In this document: positions 33,601-42,056 of the stretch, piece after piece | Numbering within the stretch: position 1 is the first letter of the stretch | Layout: each line of letters starts with the position of its first letter | From: an uncultured Anaerobiospirillum sp. | Lineage (GTDB): Bacteria > Pseudomonadota > Gammaproteobacteria > Enterobacterales > Succinivibrionaceae | Assembly: GCA_944389615.1 (NCBI GenBank) | Contig: CALXNA010000028.1 | Coordinates: forward strand, 1 to 45,292 | Direction of reading: 5' to 3' | Length of the DNA: 45,292 nucleotides | Made by a program: the position numbers and the translations under genes | Notes under the pieces: generated by a model | Database searches by the model: none | Told to the model about the DNA's origin: nothing | What the model saw: only the letters and a program-made list of their open reading frames with translations

Positions 33601-34992
33601 TTAACGCCAGTGCGGCAGCCAGAACGGCCGCGGCTTGAACATTTTGACTAAAGCGCGCATATGGATGCGATCGCTTAAGAAGGCGACGACATGGTCGCCC
33701 GGGCTGAAGACATAGTCTTGGTCGATCTTGAGCACCACCTTCTCGCGCAGCGCAAGGCCAAAGTGTACCCCCGGCGGCAGCGTGAGATCTTCAAGCTTGC
33801 GCCCTACGACAAAGCTCGCGCGCGGGTCGCCTTGTACCAAGAGCTCCAAAGCCTCGGCCTGGCCGTGACGGAAGATGCGCATCTTGACCAAGCCTTCTTG
33901 CAAAATCAGCGATAAGAGCGCGGAGATGATGGCATCGCGCGGCGAGATGATGGTATCGATTGGACTGCCGGTGCTCGCGAGGTCTTGGGTCGAAAGTTGG
34001 CGGATTACCGCAATGGTGCGGACTTTGTTGCTGCGCTGGAGCATGAGCGCGGCCATGATGTTGGTCTCATCATAGGCCGACGCTGCAATGAAGGTGTCGG
34101 TCTCGTAGAGCTTCTCCTCTTGCACAAAGTTGGCATCAGAGGCGTCGGCGCAGTAGATTTCGACCTTACTGCCACGCAGGCGGTCAGCAAGGCGCTTGGC
34201 ACGATTGGTGTCCGGCTCAATCAGCTTGACGTGATAGCGCTCGGCAAGGCGCAGGGCGATGCTATCGGCAATGTGGGTGCCGCCTTGGATCACGACATCC
34301 ATGCCGCTTGGGCGCAGCGGCATCAAGGCGCCGACGAGGTTTAAGGCGCGGGCGCGCTCAACGCATAAGATCACTTCATCGCCCGCTAAGAGCTTGAAGT
34401 GATCGAGCTTAGTCAGGGCGGTGCCATGGCGATAGACCGCCACCACCTTGCACTTAGGCTCGTATTGCTCAAGCTCCATAATGGATTGCCCTAGGAGCTT
34501 GCCGCCTTCTTTGCAGGTGACCGAGGTCATGATGATGCGATCGCGCGCAAACGATTGCAGCGCGTTGACCCCGGGGATTTCCATCAGGTCGCTGACCGCA
34601 TCGGCCATGAGCTGCTCAGGCGAGATGATGTGGTCGATCGGGATGGCCTTAGGACCAAAGAGCTTGTCGGCCTCATCAAAGAAGTCGGGGGCGCGCAGGC
34701 GCGCGATCTTGCGCGGGATATCGAAGAGATAGGTCGCAATCGAGCAGGTGGTGATGTTGATCTCATCGCTGGCTGAGGTCGCCACCAAGAGCTCGGTATT
34801 GCGCGCGCCCGCTTCGCGTAGCACCGACGGCCAAGTCGGATCGCCCTGGATGACGCGCAAGTCGAGGCGGTTGGCAATTTGGGTCAGTTCATCGGAGGGC
34901 CGGTCAATCAAGGTGACCGCGTGGCCCGCGTGCACCAAATACTCGGCGAGCTCCGTACCGACTAAAGTCGCACCCACGATGATGATTTTCAC
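33601..34992 (-). CDS. trkA: Trk potassium uptake regulator TrkA
   Basis: TrkA is the soluble ring that gates TrkH in response to nucleotides. The 463-residue protein has two copies of the RCK_N plus RCK_C pair, as in E. coli (458). Conserved pieces include LDLRVIQGDPTWPSVLREAGA, KLFGPKAIPIDHIISPEQL and ISPRDAIISALLSLI. Both Rossmann glycine motifs are altered: the first is GATLVG (E. coli GAGQVG) and the second GGTHIA (E. coli GGGNIG), so the middle glycine is Thr in each, and the second also loses its last glycine. Binding of NAD(H) or ATP may therefore be weakened. The start is GTG 34992 with AGGTT upstream. It lies 35 bases after rsmB. Confidence 0.95.
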   Translation of the reverse strand: MKIIIVGATLVGTELAEYLVHAGHAVTLIDRPSDELTQIANRLDLRVIQGDPTWPSVLREAGARNTELLVATSASDEINITTCSIATYLFDIPRKIARLRAPDFFDEADKLFGPKAIPIDHIISPEQLMADAVSDLMEIPGVNALQSFARDRIIMTSVTCKEGGKLLGQSIMELEQYEPKCKVVAVYRHGTALTKLDHFKLLAGDEVILCVERARALNLVGALMPLRPSGMDVVIQGGTHIADSIALRLAERYHVKLIEPDTNRAKRLADRLRGSKVEIYCADASDANFVQEEKLYETDTFIAASAYDETNIMAALMLQRSNKVRTIAVIRQLSTQDLASTGSPIDTIISPRDAIISALLSLILQEGLVKMRIFRHGQAEALELLVQGDPRASFVVGRKLEDLTLPPGVHFGLALREKVVLKIDQDYVFSPGDHVVAFLSDRIHMRALVKMFKPRPFWLPHWR

Positions 34993-35027
34993 AACCTAAA
35001 CCTCATAACTCACGTCGGGCGCCTCTT

Positions 35028-36689
35028 CTAGGCGGGCTTGACGAAGCGGGCGTAAAAGAAGCCATCGCCGTCTTGCTCGCCCGGCAGGCGCTGCCACGTG
35101 TCATAGGTATCCGCCCCGACGGTGAACGGCTTAAGCTGCGCCTCGGGGTGCCGTGCCAAAAAGGCTGTCACTTGCGCCTGATTTTCCTCAGGTAAGATCG
35201 AGCAGGTGGTATAGACCAAGATGCCCCTCGCCGCAAGTTTGGCGTAGGCGGCATCTAAGATCTGCGCTTGCACGGTCGCTAAGGCCTCAATGTCCTTGGC
35301 GCGGCGCAGCCACTTGATATCCGGATGGCGGCGGATGACGCCGGTACCTGAGCACGGGGCATCGACCAAGATGCGGCAGAAGGTGCCCTCAAGTTCCGCG
35401 AGCTCGGTCGCATCTAAGGCTTGCAGCGTGGCGTTGCGCCCTAAGCGCGCCAAGGTTTCGCGCGTGGCGTTGAGGCGCTGGGCGTCGACATCCAAGGCGG
35501 TTAGGTCAACCTTCGGATTTAAGTCCAAGATATGGGCGCTCTTACCGCCCGGGGCGCAGCAGCAATCCAACACGCGGCTGCCTGCCGGTAAGGAGGCAAG
35601 CTCAAGGAGCGGCGCGGCCAGCTGGGCGCTGAGATCTTGCACTGAGCACAGGCCCTCGGCAAAGCCCGGGATCTGGTCGACGTTGCGCGCCACCTCAAGC
35701 TCCACGGCGCCCTCATAGAGCGCGCCCGCCTGCGCCTCAATCCCCGCTGCCGCAAGCTGGGCTAGCAGCTGCTCGCGCGTCGTCTTAGAAAGCTCCACGC
35801 GCAAGAAGAGCGGAGCCTTTTCGTTCGACTGCGCCAAAATCTCGCTGCAGCGCTCTGGGTAGCTATCCGCAATCTTTTGGTAGAGCCAGTCGGGGAAGGA
35901 GTAGTCGACGGCAGGCGTGCCGCTCTGCGCGAGCTGTCCGCCTTCGCGCAGGAAGCGGCGCAAAATGGCGTTGACCAGCGCGGTAAAGCCCTTACGCTCG
36001 ATGTCAGCGCAGGCGCTGACGGTCGAGGCGACCACCGCGTGGGCCGGTACCCGCATAAAGGTGAGCTGATACAAGGCCACAATGAGCAGGGCTTGGACAA
36101 TGCGATGGCGCTCGGTGATCTTGTAGTTGCACAGCGGCTTTAAGGTGTTGAGCAGGAGGCGGCGCTGGCGCAGCGTGCCATAGACCATCTCCTTGATAAA
36201 GGAGACGTCGCGCTCATCGAAGTCCTGCAAATAGCGCGGAAAGGCCTCGCCTAAGGACACGCCGGAGCTCACAGCATCAACAATCAGCGCCGCGGCTGCA
36301 CGCGAGCGCGCGCCCGCCGCTTGGCCTAGGCTATTCTTGACCATCTTGCTGTGGCGCTGCGGGCTCGGCACGATCACCTTGCCCGTATCGCGCTCGGCGC
36401 CACTGCGCTCCGGCGCCCGCGGCTCAGCGCGACTGCTGACCGTGTGCACCTGCCCTTGGGCATTCACTTCCTTTCTAAAGAAATGGCGCTCGCCACCTAA
36501 GCCCGGATGGGGCGTGCGGCGCGGCTTACGCTGGGGGCCTGCGGCTGGTTTGCCATAGACTGCCGTGCCGCTAGGCTTGCCTGCGGCCGATTTGCCCGAG
36601 GTCTGAGAGCCGGAGGCGCCCAAGGTCTGAGAGCCGGAGGCGCCCGAGGCGCGCGCGTCCTTATGCGGGCGCAAAGTGAGCTTAGACAA
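35028..36689 (-). CDS. rsmB: 16S rRNA m5C967 methyltransferase RsmB, with N-terminal extension
   Basis: RsmB methylates C967 of 16S rRNA with S-adenosylmethionine. Its NusB-like RNA-binding domain begins at about residue 120, and the methyltransferase domain has CCAPGGKSAHILDL (cofactor loop), DAPCSGTGVIRRHPDIKW with Cys446, and the catalytic Cys496 in TTCSILPEEN. At 553 residues it is about 120 longer than E. coli RsmB; the excess is a basic, Gly/Ser/Lys-rich N-terminal stretch with an eight-residue repeat (GASGSQTL, GASGSQTS). The best start is TTG 36689, with GAGGA seven bases before it inside the end of fmt, overlapping fmt by eight bases; GTG 36737 would overlap by 56. Translation is probably coupled to fmt. 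Confidence 0.93.
   Translation of the reverse strand: MSKLTLRPHKDARASGASGSQTLGASGSQTSGKSAAGKPSGTAVYGKPAAGPQRKPRRTPHPGLGGERHFFRKEVNAQGQVHTVSSRAEPRAPERSGAERDTGKVIVPSPQRHSKMVKNSLGQAAGARSRAAAALIVDAVSSGVSLGEAFPRYLQDFDERDVSFIKEMVYGTLRQRRLLLNTLKPLCNYKITERHRIVQALLIVALYQLTFMRVPAHAVVASTVSACADIERKGFTALVNAILRRFLREGGQLAQSGTPAVDYSFPDWLYQKIADSYPERCSEILAQSNEKAPLFLRVELSKTTREQLLAQLAAAGIEAQAGALYEGAVELEVARNVDQIPGFAEGLCSVQDLSAQLAAPLLELASLPAGSRVLDCCCAPGGKSAHILDLNPKVDLTALDVDAQRLNATRETLARLGRNATLQALDATELAELEGTFCRILVDAPCSGTGVIRRHPDIKWLRRAKDIEALATVQAQILDAAYAKLAARGILVYTTCSILPEENQAQVTAFLARHPEAQLKPFTVGADTYDTWQRLPGEQDGDGFFYARFVKPA
36600..36647 (-). repeat. 24-bp tandem repeat in the 5' end of rsmB
   Basis: GGTCTGAGAGCCGGAGGCGC plus CC occurs at 36600-36621 and 36624-36645, identical and 24 bases apart. 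It codes for two copies of an eight-residue Gly/Ala/Ser unit in the disordered N-terminal extension of RsmB. Confidence 0.85.
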
Positions 36690-37626
36690 AGCGATTTCCT
36701 CGTGCAAACAAATCTTTCTTGGAGCGGGCGAAGTCACAGGCGGCGACCTTGCCCTTGCCTGGGGCCTGAATCGTGACTAGGGTGAGTGCGCTGCCGTCGC
36801 CACAGGCGACCACGATGCCTGAAGCGTTGACCTCAAGGATGGTGCCGGGCGCGGCGCTTGAGGTGTTATCAGCGGCGTGCGCAGCAAAGACCTTGTAAGT
36901 TACGCCCTCAAGCTGGCAGGTGGCTACCGGCCATGGGTTGAGGCCGCGTACCTGTAAGTCGAGCTGGGCGGCAGGCTTGCTGAAATCAAGCGGGCACTCG
37001 TCCTTTGTGATCTTTTGAGCGTAGGTGACCGCGGCCTCGTCTTGGGCCTCAGGCTCCAGCTCTTGGGCCAAGATCGCAGGCAAGCTCTCCACTAAGGTGT
37101 TCGCGCCCAGCTGCGCTAAGCGCTCAAAGAGCGTCCCTGAGGTGTCATCAGGGGTGATGGGGAGCTCGTGCTTGACCAGCATGGCACCGGCGTCGAGCGC
37201 CTTGACGATCTGCATGATGGTCACGCCGGTGACCGCATCGCCGTTGAGCAGGGCACGTTGGATCGGCGCGGCGCCGCGCCACTTAGGCAGCAGCGAGCCG
37301 TGGACGTTGATGCAGCCAAGGCGCGGGGCGTGTAAGACGCGCTCAGGCAAAATCAAGCCGTAGGCCACCACGATCGCAAGGTCGGCCTGATGACTTTCCC
37401 ACGTGCTGAGGTCGGCCTCGTCTTTGAAGTTGACCGGGGTGTACACCGGCAGCTGGTGTTCTAAAGCCAAGGACTTTACTGGGCTAGGCGTGAGTTTATG
37501 GCCGCGCCCGGCAGGGCGGTCAGGTTGCGTGTAGACCGCGACGATCTCACAGTCGGCCTCAATGAGGGCCTTGAGATGGACGGCGGCGAAGTCAGGGGTG
37601 CCAGCAAAGATAATGCGATGGGACAT
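36682..37626 (-). CDS. fmt: Methionyl-tRNA formyltransferase
   Basis: Fmt formylates initiator Met-tRNA using 10-formyl-tetrahydrofolate. The 314-residue protein (E. coli 315) has IIFAGTPDFAAVHLKAL at the start, the tRNA-contacting loop TQPDRPAGRG, the folate-site motif NVHGSLLPKWRGAAPIQRA with catalytic Asn and His, and TIMQIVKALDAG with the catalytic Asp region; a C-terminal OB-like domain follows. The start is ATG 37626 with GAGG upstream. It follows def by 17 bases and overlaps rsmB by eight, so the three genes form one unit as in most gammaproteobacteria. Confidence 0.97.
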   Translation of the reverse strand: MSHRIIFAGTPDFAAVHLKALIEADCEIVAVYTQPDRPAGRGHKLTPSPVKSLALEHQLPVYTPVNFKDEADLSTWESHQADLAIVVAYGLILPERVLHAPRLGCINVHGSLLPKWRGAAPIQRALLNGDAVTGVTIMQIVKALDAGAMLVKHELPITPDDTSGTLFERLAQLGANTLVESLPAILAQELEPEAQDEAAVTYAQKITKDECPLDFSKPAAQLDLQVRGLNPWPVATCQLEGVTYKVFAAHAADNTSSAAPGTILEVNASGIVVACGDGSALTLVTIQAPGKGKVAACDFARSKKDLFARGNRFV

Positions 37627-37643
37627 TAGAACCTCAGTATGTC

Positions 37644-38174
37644 TTAGTGCTTGAGATGCTCTTTTTTGAACTTGATGAGGCGCTTCTTGATGCGGTTGCG
37701 CTGGAAGGTGCCCAAGTAGTCGATAAAGAGGTGACCGTCTAAGTGGTCGAGCTCATGTTGCATGCAGATCGCCAGCAGGCCTTCGGCTTCCTCAAGCTGC
37801 TCGTGGCCGTCGACATCGTAGAACTTGATCTTGATGCGCTCGGCGCGATGTACCACCTCGTAGGTTTCAGGTACCGACAGGCAGCCCTCTTGGGACTCGA
37901 CTTCACCGACGTTCTCGACGATCACTGGGTTCACTAAGACCTTAGGATGATGCTCGATGACATTGCCCTCGTCATCGGTATCGGCGATGTCGATGACGAT
38001 GAGGCGCTTGCTCACGCCAATCTGCGGCGCAGCGAGGCCAATGCCCTCGTAAAAGTACATGCTGTCAAACATGTCCTGCACCAGGGTCTTGAGTTCATCG
38101 TTGAACTCCGTGACTTCGGTGGTCGGTGCTCTTAACCTGTCGTCAGGAAAGATCACAATCTCGCGTACAGCCAT
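37644..38174 (-). CDS. def: Peptide deformylase
   Basis: Peptide deformylase removes the formyl group from nascent proteins and is the functional partner of Fmt. All three family motifs are present in this 176-residue protein: GIGLAAPQIG, EGCLSVPE with the metal-ligand Cys, and HELDHLDG with two metal-ligand His and the catalytic Glu. The metal is normally iron. The start is ATG 38174 (MAVREIVIFPDDRL) with AGGGG upstream; the longer frame to 38210 has no family support. It is the first gene of def-fmt-rsmB-trkA-trkH; the upstream gap (38175-38460) is shared with the divergent EptA-like gene. Confidence 0.97.
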   Translation of the reverse strand: MAVREIVIFPDDRLRAPTTEVTEFNDELKTLVQDMFDSMYFYEGIGLAAPQIGVSKRLIVIDIADTDDEGNVIEHHPKVLVNPVIVENVGEVESQEGCLSVPETYEVVHRAERIKIKFYDVDGHEQLEEAEGLLAICMQHELDHLDGHLFIDYLGTFQRNRIKKRLIKFKKEHLKH

Positions 38175-38284
38175 AGCTAAACCCCTAAAACTTGTAGCAC
38201 AAACGGACAAAGCCCAATTTTACCATGACCGTCAAGGGCGCGGGCGCCGCTGCGCGGCAGCGCCGCGCCCCGCAGCACGGTGGC

Positions 38285-38343
38285 GCCCACGCCCCGGCCT
38301 GCGCGCTGCGCTGCCCACGCCCCGGCCTGCGCGCTGCGCTGCC
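38285..38343. repeat. 28-bp tandem repeat, two copies, between def and the EptA-like gene
   Basis: GCCCACGCCCCGGCCTGCGC plus GCTGCGCT occurs at 38285-38312 and again, identical, at 38313-38340, followed by the first bases of a third copy. It lies about 55 bases before the EptA-like promoter. Confidence 0.88.
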
Positions 38344-38397
38344 TGCGGTGGGCCACACGCTGCGTGCTGTGCGCAGGCGACGGCGCAGCGGCCTTAC

Positions 38398-38425
38398 TTG
38401 ATTTATCAGGTTGAGGCGGTATGAT
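38398..38425 (+). promoter_or_regulatory. Promoter of the EptA-like gene
   Basis: TTGATT (38398-38403) is followed after 16 bp by TATGAT (38420-38425). The transcript would start near 38432, about 29 bases before the chosen ATG, with no clear ribosome site in the leader. Confidence 0.6.
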
Positions 38426-38460
38426 CCCCGGAACTTTTGGCTTTACGGTTTCCTTTGGCT

Positions 38461-40896
38461 ATGAAGAAAGCAAAATTTTGGGTAATTAGCTTTAGCATCG
38501 CCCTCTCCGTCGTGGTGGGCTACTTCATGTTTAAGCTCTCTGGGCGTGATTTGGCTCCGGACTGGGTGCGACCTTCCCTTGCGGTCATGTTCGCCTTGGT
38601 GGCGGTCATGATCCTCATCAGCATGGGGCGCACCCGCATCGCCGCCTTCATGCACTTTGTGGTGGGCTACGGCATCAGCCTCTTTATCACCTTGATGTAC
38701 TGCTACTACCGCTCAATTGATGCGGTCTTCACCGGTGATGACGTGGTCGCGATTGCCCAATCCAATCCCGAAGAGGTCTGGGACTTCTTAAGCCACTACA
38801 TCCTAAACACCGTAAGCTTAGTGAGCACCGTGGTGCTCTTGCTGGTCTATTACCTGCTCTTTAGGGGCTACCGTAAGCTTTGGCTTCCGCAGAGCCAAGC
38901 GGCGCTCTTTGCCCCGTATTCGCGCCGTACCTTAGGTTGGCTGCGCATCAAGTCGATGAGCCTTGTCGCCTTAAGCGCCATCTTGCTCTTAGGCTCGGTC
39001 GGCGTGACCTCGCAGACCCGGCCGTTTAAGTACTACACCATCATGGTGCAAGAGCTCAAAGGCCGCCTTGATACCTTCCATGACTTGGTCGCCAAGTTAG
39101 AAAGCGATGACTCGTTCCAAGCCACCAAGGAAGGCTCAGGTGAGCTCTACGTGCTCATCATCGGCGAGTCGTTAAGCCGCGACAGCATGGGCCTGTACAA
39201 TCACAGCGTCGATAATACCCCGTTCTTATCGGAGCTGACCTTATCGGGCAAGGCGCAGATCTTCCCTAACGCCTACGCCTCCTTCGTCAACACCGTGCCG
39301 TCGATTACCGCCTCGTTCTCACAGGGCAATCTAGCGACGGGCCTGACCTTCCCGTATGGCGCCAACCTCGTTTCGGTGGCCAAGAAGGCCGGTTTTAAGA
39401 CCTATTGGCTCTCCAACCAAGTGCGTAACGGAGCGGCCGATACCCCGATTGGCGCGATCTCGTCCTTGGCCGACTACAGCTTCTTTACCACCAACTTCGT
39501 CTTCGATGGCTCGTACTCGCAGCATCCGGACATGATCTTAATCCCGGAGATCAAGCGCACCTTAGAGCAGATCGACCCGAGCCAAAACAATCTGCTCATC
39601 ATCCACGTGATGGGCAATCACTCCCCGTACTACAACCGCTTCCCGGCCGACTACCCGAAGGTCGAGTTAAATCAGGCCGCTCAGATCGGTAGCCTCATCA
39701 CCAAGCCGCCGTTTAATGAAGAGCTCATTGGCGCAAGCGACTACGAGAACTATCTGACCGCCATCAAGTACAATGACATGGTGCTGCGTGCCATCGGTGA
39801 GCTGACCATGCCGCGCCCTGACTTTGCGGCCTTGGTCTACTACTCCGACCACGGCGAGTCCTTGATCTATCAGTCCTTTAACGACATCGCCCCGGACAAT
39901 GCCGCCGAGCCCGCCGGACGCCACAACGTCGCGCAATTGTCCTTTGCCATGACGCGCATCCCGCTCATCGTGGCCTTATCTGAGCGCTTCAAGGAGCGCT
40001 ACCCATCCACCACGCAGGCGCTGCGCGAGCACCGCGAGGCGATCTTCACCAACGACACGCTCTATGACTTCATCTTGGACTTGATGCAAGTGAAGTCTCC
40101 GGCCATCAACTATCAGCTGGCCTTAGGCAATCCAAGCTATCAGCGTGGCGCCCCGGAGCAAATCGAGCTGGTCAACCAGCTCATCGTGGGCAAAGATCCT
40201 GATTACTTGGCTTTTGCCCATGCCCATGAGCCGGAGAGTGCTAACCTCACGGTGTACCGAGCCAACTCCACCTTTAAGGCCAACTCGAGCCTTGCCAAGG
40301 GCTACCACCAGCTCCAAATCAACACCTTGTGGCACCAAGGCGAGCTCTACGTGCGCGTCTTAAAGGACTTCAAGCGCGACTTCTACCGCTTAGATCAGTT
40401 CTTGGACGTGCTCAAGAACCAAGAGGGCGGCAGCTGGCTTAAGCCCGATCAGCGCAGCCAGAACATTGCGCTCTTACTCACCCTCGATAACGAAGACGCG
40501 CTCTCTTCTGAGGAGCAGGCCCAGTTAATAGGCAAGCTGACAGCCTTGAGCCCGGAGGTTAAAGCGCGCCTCTACATTGCCTGCGCTATCCCTGAGCTGA
40601 GGGCGCAACTGACCGCCCAAGGCCTCACCACCTTGGCAGTGCTGACCGAGGCCCAAGACACTGTCTCTGACGCCGCCGGTGTGGCGGTAAGCGCTGAGCT
40701 CTTGGTTCAAGATGCTGTGGCAGAGCAAGTCGGAGCCGTGCATCAGGCTCAAGGCTTGGTCGCCGTGTTTGACCCAAGCCTCAGCGTCCAAGATGCCGAC
40801 TTCCGCGCGCAGCGTCAGGCGCTGCTCAAGCGCCTTGGCTTTGCCCCAGACTTCTTGGTGGTCAACTACTACAACGCCTTTGATTCCAACTTCTAA
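38461..40896 (+). CDS. Phosphoethanolamine transferase-like membrane sulfatase with a long C-terminal extension
   Basis: The first 190 residues hold four or five membrane segments; a periplasmic alkaline-phosphatase/sulfatase-fold domain follows, as in EptA, CptA and OpgE. Active-site elements: Glu236 in IIGESLSRDSMGLYN, a candidate nucleophile Thr278 or Thr283 in VNTVPSITASFS, IHVMGNHSPYYNRFP, and Asp463-His464 in YYSDHGESL. Such enzymes move phosphoethanolamine from phosphatidylethanolamine to lipid A, core sugar or glucan; the acceptor here is unknown. The catalytic fold should end near residue 555, yet the protein continues to 811. The last 250 residues are soluble and resemble nothing I recognise. 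The start is ATG 38461; a TTG at 38437 is possible. It is followed after five bases by the YrdD-like gene. Confidence 0.85.
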   Translation: MKKAKFWVISFSIALSVVVGYFMFKLSGRDLAPDWVRPSLAVMFALVAVMILISMGRTRIAAFMHFVVGYGISLFITLMYCYYRSIDAVFTGDDVVAIAQSNPEEVWDFLSHYILNTVSLVSTVVLLLVYYLLFRGYRKLWLPQSQAALFAPYSRRTLGWLRIKSMSLVALSAILLLGSVGVTSQTRPFKYYTIMVQELKGRLDTFHDLVAKLESDDSFQATKEGSGELYVLIIGESLSRDSMGLYNHSVDNTPFLSELTLSGKAQIFPNAYASFVNTVPSITASFSQGNLATGLTFPYGANLVSVAKKAGFKTYWLSNQVRNGAADTPIGAISSLADYSFFTTNFVFDGSYSQHPDMILIPEIKRTLEQIDPSQNNLLIIHVMGNHSPYYNRFPADYPKVELNQAAQIGSLITKPPFNEELIGASDYENYLTAIKYNDMVLRAIGELTMPRPDFAALVYYSDHGESLIYQSFNDIAPDNAAEPAGRHNVAQLSFAMTRIPLIVALSERFKERYPSTTQALREHREAIFTNDTLYDFILDLMQVKSPAINYQLALGNPSYQRGAPEQIELVNQLIVGKDPDYLAFAHAHEPESANLTVYRANSTFKANSSLAKGYHQLQINTLWHQGELYVRVLKDFKRDFYRLDQFLDVLKNQEGGSWLKPDQRSQNIALLLTLDNEDALSSEEQAQLIGKLTALSPEVKARLYIACAIPELRAQLTAQGLTTLAVLTEAQDTVSDAAGVAVSAELLVQDAVAEQVGAVHQAQGLVAVFDPSLSVQDADFRAQRQALLKRLGFAPDFLVVNYYNAFDSNF

Positions 40897-40901
40897 GCCC
40901 T

Positions 40902-41876
40902 ATGTCGCAGTCTGTTCCATCAGAGCTTGAACCGACCACGCTGCCGCCTGATCCGGCGGCCATGGATAGTGCCATGGATGCCGCGCTAGACGGCGCCATG
41001 GACGGCGCCATGGTCACGCCCGCAGGCCACCGCATTGTGCTGCAATCGCTGGCGCAAGCGGCTCCCGTGCCGCAAGCGCCGAAGCCGGAGCCGGTTTCGG
41101 ACGTACTTGAGGCGACGGACGTAGATGATGCGCCAATGGACGCTGAGCGCAGCGGCCGGGCACGCCGCATCCTGCAGCAGCTGATTACGGCGGTGCAAGA
41201 GCAAGAGGCCTTGGCGGCGCAGAGCGAGCCGGAGCTGAGCGTCCCAGAGGTTGCAGCGCCGACAGTGCCGGTGGCGGCTACGCCGGTGGTGGCGACGCCC
41301 GAGCTTAGTCCTGAGGAGCTGGAGCGCTACAACCGCATGCAGCTTAAGGCTGGGGATGTGTGCCCGGCCTGCGGGCAGGGCACCTTGGTGTTGCGCCAAA
41401 GCGGCAAGGTGGCCTTTTTGGGCTGCTCGTGCTATCCGCACTGCAAGCTGCGCTACTTTACGCGCCACTTAAGCCCGGTGCAGACCATCAAGCTGCTCTC
41501 CAGCTTGTGCCCGCACTGTAATGAGCCCCTTGCGGTCAAGAAGGGTCGCTACGGCTTGTTTATCGGCTGCTCCAACTACCCTAACTGCACCTACAGCCCC
41601 AAGGAAGCCGCCGCCGAGCAGGCCATTGCGTGCCCGATGTGCCAGCAGGGCGTCTTGCGCCAGCGCCGCAGCAGCTCAGGCAAGATCTTCTATGGTTGCG
41701 ACCACTACCCACAGTGCGACTTCAAGCTGATGGGCGCGCCCTACCTTAAGACCTGCCCTGAGTGCGGCTTCCCGCTGCGCTTTAAGAAGAAGGTCAAGGC
41801 CGGGATTGCCTTGGTTTGCGCCCGGCCGCAGTGTCCATCGCGTAAGCGGCGCAAGTACGACTTGCTCACCGAGTAA
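40902..41876 (+). CDS. YrdD-like protein with four topoisomerase-type C4 zinc fingers
   Basis: This 324-residue protein has a disordered Ala/Pro/Glu-rich first half and, from about residue 150, four Cys4 zinc ribbons of the topoisomerase IA C-terminal type: each opens with CPxC (CPAC, CPHC, CPMC, CPEC) and closes with GC...YPxC or a variant (ARPQC in the last). E. coli YrdD, which sits upstream of tsaC and aroE as here, has only the zinc-finger part (about 180 residues). Function is unknown; single-stranded DNA or RNA binding is likely from the fold. The gene begins five bases after the EptA-like gene and has no evident ribosome site, so translation may be coupled. A longer N-terminus may be unique to this lineage. 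Confidence 0.85.
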   Translation: MSQSVPSELEPTTLPPDPAAMDSAMDAALDGAMDGAMVTPAGHRIVLQSLAQAAPVPQAPKPEPVSDVLEATDVDDAPMDAERSGRARRILQQLITAVQEQEALAAQSEPELSVPEVAAPTVPVAATPVVATPELSPEELERYNRMQLKAGDVCPACGQGTLVLRQSGKVAFLGCSCYPHCKLRYFTRHLSPVQTIKLLSSLCPHCNEPLAVKKGRYGLFIGCSNYPNCTYSPKEAAAEQAIACPMCQQGVLRQRRSSSGKIFYGCDHYPQCDFKLMGAPYLKTCPECGFPLRFKKKVKAGIALVCARPQCPSRKRRKYDLLTE

Positions 41877-41980
41877 GCTGCCCGCGCGCGGGCGCGGCGC
41901 GGCGTGGCAACGCAGGTTGGCGCTGCATGGCGCTGCGGGCGCGGCGTTGGGGGCGTGGGCGCCTGATTTTGGGGCTTTCA

Positions 41981-41989
41981 TGCTATACT
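41981..41989 (+). promoter_or_regulatory. Extended -10 promoter for purE
   Basis: TGC followed by TATACT (41984-41989) forms an extended -10 element; the -35 is poor. The transcript would start near 41996 and run about 60 bases to the purE ATG. I see no PurR-like palindrome. Confidence 0.55.
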
Positions 41990-42056
41990 TGGCGCCAAAA
42001 TTAGGCCTGCGGCGTCAAGCGGCTAGGCCTTTGTGTGCATGTGTGAGGAGATTTTA

